A stretch of 64,000 nt of DNA from Cyanobacteria bacterium OH_CBrB_359 (GCA_023433065.1 JAEZET010000004.1:62001-126000), one strand, 5' to 3'. Positions 46,009 to 54,907 are shown, numbered from the stretch's first letter. Notes: generated by a model not told the origin, from the sequence alone. Made by a program: numbers and translations.

Positions 46009-47813
46009 AATTCAATAAGCTCGCCCCATTCATAATCAATTTTTTCAGGAGCGAAATTCATAAAACCGCTGCTTGGCGTGAAGGTCATTTCTGCAAAATA
46101 AAGCTCATTTGCTTTTTGGAAAAAATCACATCTTACGTATTTAAAATTATTAGCAAGTTTACGTGCAAATTTAAACATTAGTTCAAGATTTTTAGGTTTT
46201 GCAATAAGATTTGAGTCATACAAAGGAACTGTGTGCGATATTTTTATTTGTTTCCAGTTCTCATCTGCTATGAAGATTTTTGGCATATTTTCACAATCAA
46301 TTAGATGTTCAATAAATTTTGGTATCCCGTTGAAACAGTGGATTTTATAATCTTCATCCGTTAATGAATTATTCGACAATTCGATTAATTCTTCTGCAAA
46401 TATTTTCGGTTCAATGTCTTTATATTGAAGCTCAAAACCGGAACAGAATCCAAAGTTAATATTTAAATGATATTCATAAAACTTTTTTAACTGTCCAAGT
46501 AGATTTTTAGATTTTAGCAGTTTTGATTTTTTAAATATTTTTACATTTGTCTTACAGGAATGATTTGTTTTTAGGATGAAAGTTTCAGGGAGTTTTGCAA
46601 AGTCAATTTCATCAAAATTGCTCCAAGAACCATATAATTCTGCAACTTTTAGTTCCGGAATATTTTCCTGAATATATTTTTTTACCTTAATTTTATCTGT
46701 CATTAGGGTTTTGAAGGGATCTTTGTCATTTAATTTTAACCATTGTATTTTTTCAGTAAACCGTTTGGGGTTATCAATGTTAAGTTCAGAACCTATATGA
46801 GATTTGTAAATTTTTTTAAGATATTTTACATATTCATTTTCTGGAAGTGTTTTACAAAACTTTTCGTTATAAATATTAGGGAACCCGACGTTTTCGTTAT
46901 ATTGAATGTCTTTCATTTCAATATGTTCCAATTCATTATAAATGTTTGCAAACGGATATAATGAAGTTTGAGCAATAATAATACGTTTTTTTTGTTTAAA
47001 TTTTTCTTTCAAATTAAAATATACTTTTAGTTCTTTTTTTATTAATAATTTTATATTTTCTTCAGAGAAATCTCCATATATTGCAATTACTCCTGTAAAT
47101 TTATCTTCAAAATCAGGCAAAGGGTTTTCGCTTATTGCATCAGATTTGTAGAAAAAATCAAGTATATCCCCTTTTAACTGTGAAAATATATAAGAGAAAA
47201 CAGCAATTCCGGAACAAATGGATTTTTCTACTCCAAAATAAATAACGTTTTTATTCTTTGAAAAAGATGAACATATAATTCCTTTAAAATTTGCTTTTTC
47301 AGCTATTAAAGCATTTTCCATTTGTCTGTTATATTTTTGGATCATTTTAAATTTATTAGTTTGGATTTTTGAAGGATAATATGCCCCAATTTCATTTTCT
47401 GAGTTATCTTCCGGCAATTCATTTCGATAATTTTCTACTGTTGCTGTATAGATTATTTTTTTCCCATTCCATAAAGAAATAATATCAAATTCATCATCAA
47501 CATCTATTTTAGGAACTTTTTTCCTTATAGAATCGGCTTTTTCAGTTAAAAATTTTTCGCCAACCCCGATTACTTTAATTTTATTTTTTCTTAAAATATC
47601 TACACAAGAGGAAGAAAGCGTATTCGTAAGGTTTATAACTAAATTAATTTTGTTCGTTTCTATGTATGTTAACAAATTCTGGTATTCTAAATCATCTTTT
47701 AGTAAAAAAATTTTCGGATTGTATTTTGATTTAACCAATTCCTGTTTTAGCAGGGATTCAAATTCAGAATTTCCTATCAATAAAATATTATTATGTTTCT
47801 TAAAAAAATTCAC
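46005..47813 (-). CDS. Fusion of degenerate PurD-like domain and TupA-type ATP-grasp
   Basis: A 602-residue fusion. Residues 1-105 resemble the N-domain of PurD (NILLIGNSEFESLLKQEL and INLVINLT). Residues ~110-240 resemble its C-terminal half: SLWNGKKIIYTA, EIGAYYPSKIQT, then VIYFGVEKS where PurD has a metal-binding E-x-N. The PurD ATP-binding lobe between them is missing and the metal ligands are lost. Residues ~345-600 are an ATP-grasp of the TupA type (NPKRFTEKIQWLKL, FILKTNHSCKTN, YVRCDFFQ, FAEMTFTPSSGF), a family that makes amide bonds in teichuronopeptide-like and other surface polymers. The start is GTG (47813), with GAGG 9 bases upstream. It begins an operon with the SGNH hydrolase. 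Confidence 0.72.
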   Translation of the reverse strand: MNFFKKHNNILLIGNSEFESLLKQELVKSKYNPKIFLLKDDLEYQNLLTYIETNKINLVINLTNTLSSSCVDILRKNKIKVIGVGEKFLTEKADSIRKKVPKIDVDDEFDIISLWNGKKIIYTATVENYRNELPEDNSENEIGAYYPSKIQTNKFKMIQKYNRQMENALIAEKANFKGIICSSFSKNKNVIYFGVEKSICSGIAVFSYIFSQLKGDILDFFYKSDAISENPLPDFEDKFTGVIAIYGDFSEENIKLLIKKELKVYFNLKEKFKQKKRIIIAQTSLYPFANIYNELEHIEMKDIQYNENVGFPNIYNEKFCKTLPENEYVKYLKKIYKSHIGSELNIDNPKRFTEKIQWLKLNDKDPFKTLMTDKIKVKKYIQENIPELKVAELYGSWSNFDEIDFAKLPETFILKTNHSCKTNVKIFKKSKLLKSKNLLGQLKKFYEYHLNINFGFCSGFELQYKDIEPKIFAEELIELSNNSLTDEDYKIHCFNGIPKFIEHLIDCENMPKIFIADENWKQIKISHTVPLYDSNLIAKPKNLELMFKFARKLANNFKYVRCDFFQKANELYFAEMTFTPSSGFMNFAPEKIDYEWGELIEL

Positions 47814-48261
47814 CTGGCAAAAACCTCAAAATTTATATATTTTCTTTTTCAATTATATTGATTAACTTAAATAAAATATTAGAAAACGATGCAAATTTAA
47901 CATATTTTGCAAAAAAATCAACTTTCTAATTTTACTTTATTTAATGAATCTCAGACTTTTAAAAAGTAGTAACAAGAATTTATATTATAATTTCTAATAT
48001 AATACAATATAAAACTTGTTATTATTTTTTAAGTTTATGTACAATAAGTATAGAAATATTTCTTTAGTCATTAAGCTCTAACAAAAATATTATAGCACAT
48101 AAAAAAACCGATTTACTACATGTTTACTGTGTCTTGTACCCTTAATATTTTTGATTACCTGAAATAAGTTCACATATTGTAAAATTTATTTTATGATACT
48201 TCAAATTCATTTTAGTCGGGCATTAAATGTTGTTTCGTTATAAAAGAGATAAATATAATTT
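47814..48261. other. Long AT-rich intergenic region
   Basis: 448 bases between the HAD phosphatase stop and the ATP-grasp gene start; both genes are on the minus strand. It contains a minus-strand extended -10 promoter near 48090, a TGCAAA-N10-TTTGCA inverted repeat at 47890-47911, and AACAAG/CTTGTT arms around 47970-48020. Open frames here are 15-17 codons at most. If the 48090 promoter is used, the ATP-grasp mRNA has a leader of about 270 bases. Confidence 0.5.
48089..48097 (-). promoter_or_regulatory. Extended -10 promoter
   Basis: On the minus strand, TGC followed by TATAAT; there is no good -35. The same 16 bases GTGCTATAATATTTTT occur at the promoter at 28565. It is the best candidate for the ATP-grasp/SGNH operon. 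Confidence 0.5.
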
Positions 48262-48915
48262 TTAGGATTCCAGTCCAATTAACTTTAACAGCTCTAAAGG
48301 TGAATCTATGATATATTTAGCGCCTGAATTAACAAGAAATTCTCGGTTTCTAAAACCCCATGTTACACTTATACAGGTCAGATTAGAGTTTTTTGCTGTT
48401 TCAATATCGACTTCTGAATCACCAACATATAATGTTTCTTCTTTCTTTGCGTCTAATTGTTTTATCACTTCCAAGACACTTTCAGGAGAGGGTTTTTTCT
48501 TTATACTTGCAGATTCACCGATAACAATATTAATTTTGCCGTTAAAATATTTTTTACATAATTCTTTTGCTGCTTTATCAAATTTGTTTGAAACGACCGC
48601 AACTTTGACATTACGCCTGTTTAATTCGTCAAGCATATCAATAATGCCAACATATGGTTTTGTTTTATTATACATATTTTTAGAATAATGGTCTTTAAGC
48701 CTTTCTACACATGCATAAAAGTTCGGATTATCAGCTCCATTCGGGATAGCACGCTCAATAAGTTTTTCTACCCCGTTTCCTACAAAATTTCTAACTTCTT
48801 CCAATGTTTTTGTAGGATAATTATAATAACTTAAAGCAAAATTTGTACTATCTTTAAGATCTTCAAGCGTATTTAAAAGAGTACCGTCTAAATCAAAAAT
48901 TATTGTATCAATCAT
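48262..48915 (-). CDS. HAD-family phosphatase (Gph-like)
   Basis: A ~217-residue haloacid dehalogenase phosphatase. Motif I is FDLDGTLLNT with the nucleophile Asp, motif II is VVSNK, the motif III Lys is in KKKPSPES, and motif IV is YVGDSEVDIETA. The cap (residues ~15-85) is the helical C1 type of phosphoglycolate and pyrophosphate phosphatases. The start is uncertain: ATG at 48915, ATG at 48927 and TTG at 48939 are in frame and none has a Shine-Dalgarno. I chose 48915 because the core begins directly after it (MIDTIIFDLDGT). Confidence 0.88.
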   Translation of the reverse strand: MIDTIIFDLDGTLLNTLEDLKDSTNFALSYYNYPTKTLEEVRNFVGNGVEKLIERAIPNGADNPNFYACVERLKDHYSKNMYNKTKPYVGIIDMLDELNRRNVKVAVVSNKFDKAAKELCKKYFNGKINIVIGESASIKKKPSPESVLEVIKQLDAKKEETLYVGDSEVDIETAKNSNLTCISVTWGFRNREFLVNSGAKYIIDSPLELLKLIGLES

Positions 48916-49056
48916 ATTCGATATCATAACATGGATCAATTAGTATAATTTTTCTGGCAAAAGTTTTTATTATTGCTTAAATAATTATATTTACATAAAT
49001 AGGCAAAATTGGCAGATATATTATTTGTTTTTTTGTTAATCTAATTTTGCTATGAT

Positions 49057-49920
49057 TTATCCATTTACAATTTCTCCCCCGTTAGGATGCAATATTTGGC
49101 CTGAAATATAAGAAGCATCATCTGAAGCAAGGAAAACGAAACAAGATGCTACTTCAACAGGTTGCCCGGCTCTTTCCATCGGGGTATCACTTCCAAAATA
49201 CGGAATTTCTTCCTCGGGGAGATATGATGGTATAAACGGTGTCCAAATCGGCCCGGGAGCGACTCCGTTAACTCTTATGCCTTTAGTTATAAGATTTCCT
49301 GATAATGCACGCGTAAAACTTACTACAGCACCTTTGCTTGAACTGTAATCCAATAAAGAAGCGCTGCTATGATAGGCTGTTACGGAAGCTGTATTAATAA
49401 TGCTGCTTCCTGATTTTAAATATTTTATTGCTGCTTTTGTCATATAGAACATGGAAAAGACATTAGTTCTAAAAGTTTTTTCTAATTGTTGTTTTGTTAT
49501 GTTTTCAATATTTTTTTCAGAATGTATTTCTCCTGCATTATTGACTAGAATATCAAGATGAGAGAACTCTTTAACGGTTTTTTCGATGGCATCTATGCAA
49601 AACTTTTCATTCCCTACATCACCGCTTATTAGTATACATTTTCTGCCATTCTCTTCTACTTGTTTTTTGGTATATTTTGCATCTTCATGTTCATTAAGAT
49701 AAACAATACTTATATCTGCTCCTTCTTGAGCAAAAGCGACGGCAACAGCTCTTCCTATGCCGCTATCCCCTCCGGTTATTATGGCTGTTTTATTTTTTAA
49801 TTTTCCACAGCCTACTCTTTCTTCTTTTTTAAATATAGGAAACGGATTCATTTCGCTTTCTATTCCAGGTTGATGGTTTTGGTGCTGAGGAGGAAATAGT
49901 TTTTTGCCGGATTCTGACAT
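49057..49920 (-). CDS. Short-chain dehydrogenase (general-stress SDR type)
   Basis: A 287-residue NAD(P)-dependent SDR oxidoreductase. The N-terminal ~40 residues (PPQHQNHQPGIESEM) are characteristic of the YhxC/YdaD-type SDRs induced by stress. The cofactor loop is TGGDSGIGRA, the NNAG motif is at about residue 125, the catalytic Tyr/Lys pair is in YSSSK, and APGPIWTPFIP follows. Substrate unknown. AAAGGAG lies before the ATG. It is a single-gene unit. Confidence 0.9.
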   Translation of the reverse strand: MSESGKKLFPPQHQNHQPGIESEMNPFPIFKKEERVGCGKLKNKTAIITGGDSGIGRAVAVAFAQEGADISIVYLNEHEDAKYTKKQVEENGRKCILISGDVGNEKFCIDAIEKTVKEFSHLDILVNNAGEIHSEKNIENITKQQLEKTFRTNVFSMFYMTKAAIKYLKSGSSIINTASVTAYHSSASLLDYSSSKGAVVSFTRALSGNLITKGIRVNGVAPGPIWTPFIPSYLPEEEIPYFGSDTPMERAGQPVEVASCFVFLASDDASYISGQILHPNGGEIVNG

Positions 49921-50123
49921 TTTTATACTCCTTTTTATAGAAGTAAACTATTATAGCTTAATAAAAAAAGGGATATTAACATTCACTAATAAGATAAACT
50001 TTGTAATTAATATATCTTTTATGTTGATATATGGATAGTTCATTCAGTATTATTGTCCAGTCGGGTATTTAGTTTTAGTAAAATTTGAATTATAAATATA
50101 AAGTATGGTTTAAAAAGCGTAAA

Positions 50124-51222
50124 ATGCTAAGAAAAATTTTTTTTTATAATTTCAATTCTTTTTTTTAGTCCGTTTGACATTACAAAGGCGGAAGAGTTTT
50201 TAAGTTATTGTCCTTCAATCTCGAAAAAGGATTTTATAACTGAGAAAAACAATTGCTCTTCTGAAATAATTGTCTCAAAAGATTCTCCATCTGCGGATTT
50301 AATTGAGCCTGTCTATATAGAAATGGATAAAACCAATGAATTAACATATCCTGCTAAAAACAATGAGGATGTGGCATTTGACTTGGATAAAATGCGGATT
50401 GCTGCGGCAACAACAACAGTTACGTTAGGTATTTTTTCTCCTTTACTTACTAAAGTTGAAAAAGGAGGTATATGGTTTAGGCCATATTCAGCATTTGAAA
50501 ATATTCCTTTAAAAAACGGTCCTACAGTAAAAAGTATCTCGTATGGTTCATTGATTGGTGTTGATTCGGATTTAAAAGATTTGAAAAATAAATGGCAGGT
50601 AATTAATAGTGCTTATTTGGGTTATACAGGTTCAAGACAGTCCTATGATTCTGTTAAACAAACTCATATTAGTGGTTTCGGCGGTGCTTACTCAACTTTT
50701 TATAGAAATAACTTTTTCTCTGCTGCAGTCCTGACTGCGGGTGCAAATATAGCAAAGTCAAGTGATAGTAAAGATATTACGGGTATAAATGCAGGAGTAA
50801 TCACAAGAACAGGCTATAACCTTAAATTACCTCATCATATTGTTTTTCAACCGAATTATATAATGTCTTATACTTTTGATAATATTTTTGATTATAGAAA
50901 TAATAAAGGAGAGCTAGTACAAGAATCGCCCTTGAATCTTATCCATATTGTTCCTAGTGCCAGATTCTTTGCAGAGCTTAAAGATGGTTGGCAACCATTC
51001 ATTATTGTCAATATGTCTTTTAATATATTGTGTTCGGGAAAGGTTACCGTTGATAATGCCGCATTACCGGCAACTTCAGTCAAGCCTTATATTGAATATG
51101 GAGCTGGTGTTCAAAAGCTTTCAGAAGGGAAATATTCAACTTTTATTCAGGCCCTTGTAAGAAACGGCGGCAGAAACGGGCTTACACTTTTGGCAGGATT
51201 TAGATGGATACTTGGTAATTGA
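50124..51222 (+). pseudogene. Outer-membrane beta-barrel gene, frameshifted in a T9 run
   Basis: From the ATG at 50124 the frame gives MLRKIFF and then ends after 14 codons. Removing one T from the run of nine T (50137-50145) joins it to the long downstream frame, giving MLRKIFFIISILFFSPFDI..., a normal signal peptide, with cleavage likely after TKA and then a ~70-residue leader region. Without the correction the first usable start is ATG 50323, which has no signal peptide. The body has alternating aromatic strands (WFRPYSAF, GAYSTFYRNNFFSAAV) and ends YIEYGAGVQ...GLTLLAGFRWILGN, like an autotransporter-type barrel, but no passenger precedes it. It is either a pseudogene, a phase-variable gene, or a sequencing error in the homopolymer. 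Confidence 0.65.
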
Positions 51223-51316
51223 CAAGCCAGACCCCCAAATTTAAAATTCTTAGGATTGATAAATTCAAATCCATAGTTTATACTGAAAATATAAAGAAAG
51301 GTGACTGTCTTACGGA

Positions 51317-51421
51317 TATTGTCAGATAATTTTATTAAAGTAAGTTCTTGAATGAACGTTTTACAGGCAAAGCATTTTGTCTGGATGTTACTTTTGAATT
51401 TTTACAAATTATCAGACAATA
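51317..51421. repeat. 105-base element with long terminal inverted repeat
   Basis: A 16-base arm TATTGTCAGATAATTT at 51317-51332 matches the reverse complement of 51406-51421 with one mismatch at the centre. Inside it AAAGTAA (51337-51343) pairs with TTACTTT (51388-51394), so the whole element can fold into one interrupted hairpin. Each arm is itself nearly palindromic (ATTGTC-A-GATAAT). It could be a small MITE-like element, an RNA structure, or two operator copies upstream of the methyltransferase. Confidence 0.5.
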
Positions 51422-51487
51422 AAGTTTAACTAAAATTTTGTGATGTTTTTTGTAAAAACCAGTATTATTACAAAAAAGGAGAAAACA

Positions 51488-52225
51488 ATGAAATTTATAA
51501 AAAGCAATAAATATAACAAAAAATTTGTAGATGAAAATTTGATGGGACCCAACAGCATGAAAATGCTTGAAGAACTCTTACAATCCGTTAAATTTGAAAA
51601 AGGTATGCGGGTTTTGGATTTGGGATGCGGAAAAGGTTTAACTTCAATACTGCTTGCCAAAGAATTTGGCGTACAAGTTTTTGCAACAGATTTGTGGATT
51701 AGTGCAACCAAAAATTATGAAACCTTTGAATCAATGGGATTAAAAAATCAAATTATTCCCATACACTCAGATGCAAGGGATTTGCCTTATGCGGATGAAT
51801 ATTTTGATGCAATTGTAAGTATAGATTCGTATTATTACTTCGGAACCGAACCTGATTATATGGATAAATTAGCACCGCTTGTCAAAAAAGGCGGAACGAT
51901 TGCATTGGCATTTCCCGGGGTAAAAAAAGAACTTAATGGCGTCCTTCCTGATGAAATGATGCTATCTTGGGCTGAGGTAAAAGATGAGATTTTAAAAACT
52001 TTTCATTCTATACCTTGGTGGAAAGAACTTTTGGAAAAATCAAAAGAAATTGAAATTAAATCAATTCAAGAAATGCAATGTAATGATGAAGCTTGGCAGG
52101 ATTGGCTCTATTCTGATAATGAATATACTAAAAATGTAATAAATGACAGGCTTTCAATGGAAGCAGGAGCTGGTAAATATATGAACCTTATTGCGATAAT
52201 TGCTGAAAGAAAGCAAAATGTATAA
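51488..52225 (+). CDS. Class I SAM-dependent methyltransferase
   Basis: A 245-residue methyltransferase. The SAM-binding loop is RVLDLGCGKGLTSIL (about residues 40-54), the acidic ribose ligand follows in VFATDLW, and SDARDLPYADEYFDAIVSIDSYYYFG gives motifs II and III. The C-terminal part (CNDEAWQDWLYSDNEY) resembles small-molecule methyltransferases; the substrate is unknown. I chose ATG 51488, with AAAGGAG 6 bases upstream, over an in-frame ATG 48 bases earlier. It is followed by a strong terminator. Confidence 0.88.
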   Translation: MKFIKSNKYNKKFVDENLMGPNSMKMLEELLQSVKFEKGMRVLDLGCGKGLTSILLAKEFGVQVFATDLWISATKNYETFESMGLKNQIIPIHSDARDLPYADEYFDAIVSIDSYYYFGTEPDYMDKLAPLVKKGGTIALAFPGVKKELNGVLPDEMMLSWAEVKDEILKTFHSIPWWKELLEKSKEIEIKSIQEMQCNDEAWQDWLYSDNEYTKNVINDRLSMEAGAGKYMNLIAIIAERKQNV

Positions 52226-52273
52226 TACATTGAATTAGCAAAATTTATCCGTTGAATTATTGATTTTGCTCTG

Positions 52274-52301
52274 AAAGCAACCTCATTGAGGTTGCTTTTT
52301 A
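52274..52301 (+). terminator. Rho-independent terminator
   Basis: AAAGCAACCTC pairs with GAGGTTGCTTT around a 3-base loop, then TTATT. It ends the methyltransferase transcript. Confidence 0.85.
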
Positions 52302-52475
52302 TTAGTTTAGCAAAGCTTATGGGATTTGAATTATAGGCTAATCCCTCAAATCATATGAATCAGAATACTCAAAATAGTTCTTCTAAACAGTTAAAAGAAA
52401 CTTTGCTTTAGTTATTTTTTAATTCAAGATTTTAAGATAGTTGCTAATTTTATTGCCAGGAAGTATTTCTGCAGG

Positions 52476-52970
52476 TTATTTTGTGGAATCTAAAATATTA
52501 ATTACGTCTTTTGTTATGTCCACTCCACCTGATACAAGACTCTCTTTTGTAAATACCAAAGATAATTGTTTTTCTTCTTGAATCTGAGTAATAGCTGTTT
52601 TTATTTTCTGCTGAACTATAACAAAGCTTTCTTTATATTGTTTATCAAGATCTTGTTTTTTAGCGGAAACTTTTTCAATTAACTCTTTTTCAATATTGTC
52701 TTTATCATACAGGGTTTTGGAGTTAATCATTTTTTCTTTTTCTGTTATTCCATATTTCTGAAGCTCGACAACTAATGAATCCTGCTTGGCTTTTAGCGCC
52801 TGGGTTGTTTTGCTGTTGTTAATAACATAACTTACATCAATAAATCCTACATTTTTTCCTGTGAATTCAACAGCATCAGATTTTTGTATGGTTATGATGG
52901 AAATAGTCAATGTAGCAATAAAGGTCACCGCTGCTAAAATTATTTGTTTTTTTGTGTTTTGGTTTTTCAT
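52476..52970 (-). CDS. OmpH/Skp-like periplasmic chaperone
   Basis: A 164-residue protein with a signal-anchor or signal peptide (IILAAVTFIATLTISIITI). The start of the mature region VGFIDVSYVINNSK, a long coiled-coil rich in Lys/Gln/Glu (residues ~60-130) and the C-terminal strand LSLVFTKESLV are the Skp layout. It should hold unfolded outer-membrane or secreted proteins in the periplasm. AAGGAGG precedes the ATG. It lies 16 bases after the TpsB gene, so it is likely dedicated to the two-partner secretion system. Confidence 0.87.
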   Translation of the reverse strand: MKNQNTKKQIILAAVTFIATLTISIITIQKSDAVEFTGKNVGFIDVSYVINNSKTTQALKAKQDSLVVELQKYGITEKEKMINSKTLYDKDNIEKELIEKVSAKKQDLDKQYKESFVIVQQKIKTAITQIQEEKQLSLVFTKESLVSGGVDITKDVINILDSTK

Positions 52971-52986
52971 TTTTTCCTCCTTAACT

Positions 52987-54774
52987 TTATAGAACAGGTT
53001 CTTTCAATTTTCTATTGTATTTCTGGCACCATAAATTATGAATGTTAGATGTTATGGAAAAGGTAAGTCTACCCCCTTGACTTATCAGAGCCCTATCTCC
53101 TATCGGAACTCCGAAATCGATATTTGCCATAAAGAGCTTCCCTACAGGAAAATGCAGTCCAAAGCCAACACTTTGTAGAAAATTAACAGATTTCCCGGTC
53201 AAATAGTTTTGGGTTCCATGTGAATCTCTTGTTCCTCCCCAATCATAAAAAAAGCCCAGTTTTGTCTGTTCTTCAAATTCTTTACCTTTTTCTTTAAGCA
53301 TTTTCTTCAAAAAGGGGACTGGAGTTCTGAGTTCAACTGTACCATATAGTCCTGCATCGCCAAGAAGCGTTGCTGTTTCATAGCCTCTTGCATTGTAGCC
53401 TCCTAGCATAAGTTTTTCTGATGAAAATAAATTGTCCGGAGAATACTGTCCATTAACATTGAATAATAAATAGCATCTTTTGGGCATCATTTGCAAACGG
53501 TTAATACCCCCATTCAAAGAAATAAAGTTAGTATAATCGTATTTGCCTGAACGGCTCATAAACGGCAAACTTTTATTTACAACGAAATTAGTAAGCCAAA
53601 TTCCTCTATCATCTTCTCTTTTCCCATATATTCCGGAGCGCAGGACGGTCAAATGAACATTATTTAATTCTCCTATTGTGTTCATGGTTTGTCTTATATG
53701 TCCGAAGTCAAGATTTACACCTGAATCCACCGTCCACTTTTTCCCCTGATAAACCTGCTGGCTTATCCCTACGGTAAAATTTTGTGCTTTCCCGTTTAAG
53801 CCCAGAGCTTTGTAGCTGCCGCCATATTTTGTATCAGAAAAAGAATGACCGAGATTTAATTTTGTTCCCTTTGAGCCAATAGGAATAATGTAGTTTTCAA
53901 ATGTACCTATTGTACCTTTACTAAAAAACCCACTTAAGGAAAGAGAGTCGCCGTTACCTGTAAGATTATTTTGCGCAACTGTTAGGATACTTCTTTGTCT
54001 TCCAGCCAGCTCTTGTCCCGAATTGTTCCAATCTACATTAAAATCAAGCGGATATCTGTCTTTGATATGTAATACTATATCATTTTTGTTTTTTTGTTTG
54101 GAATCTTCAATAGAAAAATCGCCTTTCATATAAGTAGAATTATTTAATGTCGTTATACAGTTTTTAAGGTCATAAATATTTAAAATATTATTGTCTTTAA
54201 TGTTATATGCTTTTAACATTCTTTTTAAATATGATGTTCGCACCCATTTATTTTCTTTAACAATAATATCGCCGTATAGTCCTTCCTTGATTGTAATAAT
54301 GATACTTTCTTTCTCTATTTTTTGTTGTAATAATATTGCTTTAGAAGTTATATAGCCTTTGTCCAGATACTCGACACTAATTTGGTCGCATAAATTTAAT
54401 AAATCGTTAACTGTAATTTCTTTTTCTTCATACTTTGAAGTAAGTTTTTCGATATCTTTATTTCTTATTGCTTTATTTCCTGTAAATAGTATTTTTTTGA
54501 CAATAAATTTAGGATTTTCTGACGGTATCAGGGGGGCTTCTTTTTCGATAGTTCCCATTAACATATTTAATTTCTTATCCAACATCGAGCTGTTATTATA
54601 ATCATTTTTTATCTTCTCGGCTTTATTTTGAAATGATTCAATATTACTGTTTCTGACAACTCCGGGATTCAGTGTGTTTGGGATTTGTGCGTTTTCTGCA
54701 AGGCAGCTATTATTAAAAAATAAAAAGCAGCATAACGCCAATAAATTTAATATTTTATTAAGGTTAACTTTCAT
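52987..54774 (-). CDS. Two-partner secretion outer-membrane transporter (TpsB)
   Basis: A 595-residue FhaC/ShlB-type Omp85 protein. It has a signal peptide (MKVNLNKILNLLALCCFLFF), an N-terminal helical and linker region, two POTRA domains (FIVKKILFTGNKAIRNKDI to about residue 235), and a 16-strand barrel containing LMLGGYNARGYETATLLGD, the conserved loop 6 region. It exports the TpsA encoded divergently at 55012. The last strand FSITSNI is followed by ~20 mostly polar residues (LWCQKYNRKLKEPVL) where such barrels usually end in an aromatic residue. No Shine-Dalgarno is visible at the ATG. Confidence 0.9.
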   Translation of the reverse strand: MKVNLNKILNLLALCCFLFFNNSCLAENAQIPNTLNPGVVRNSNIESFQNKAEKIKNDYNNSSMLDKKLNMLMGTIEKEAPLIPSENPKFIVKKILFTGNKAIRNKDIEKLTSKYEEKEITVNDLLNLCDQISVEYLDKGYITSKAILLQQKIEKESIIITIKEGLYGDIIVKENKWVRTSYLKRMLKAYNIKDNNILNIYDLKNCITTLNNSTYMKGDFSIEDSKQKNKNDIVLHIKDRYPLDFNVDWNNSGQELAGRQRSILTVAQNNLTGNGDSLSLSGFFSKGTIGTFENYIIPIGSKGTKLNLGHSFSDTKYGGSYKALGLNGKAQNFTVGISQQVYQGKKWTVDSGVNLDFGHIRQTMNTIGELNNVHLTVLRSGIYGKREDDRGIWLTNFVVNKSLPFMSRSGKYDYTNFISLNGGINRLQMMPKRCYLLFNVNGQYSPDNLFSSEKLMLGGYNARGYETATLLGDAGLYGTVELRTPVPFLKKMLKEKGKEFEEQTKLGFFYDWGGTRDSHGTQNYLTGKSVNFLQSVGFGLHFPVGKLFMANIDFGVPIGDRALISQGGRLTFSITSNIHNLWCQKYNRKLKEPVL

Positions 54775-54879
54775 AAAATTTTTTGTTATACATTTTTACC
54801 TAGTATTATTTTCTATTCAAATTAACTTTAAAATCTGAATAAAAACAATTATCCGACCGACTATCTTTTTTGTCTTAAA

Positions 54880-54907
54880 TTGGCAAAAAATTATAGTCTC
54901 TTATTAT
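54880..54907 (+). promoter_or_regulatory. Possible sigma70 promoter of tpsA
   Basis: TTGGCA (54880-54885), 16 bases, TATTAT (54902-54907); about 98 bases of leader before the tpsA start codon. Confidence 0.5.

Noticed and set aside
47814..48261. Hidden small genes in the 448-base gap
   Set aside because: Only 15-17 codon frames without ribosome sites were found on the strands I read.
50323..51222. Barrel protein starting at ATG 50323
   Set aside because: This start removes the signal peptide needed for an outer-membrane barrel; the upstream in-frame sequence encodes one after a 1-base correction.
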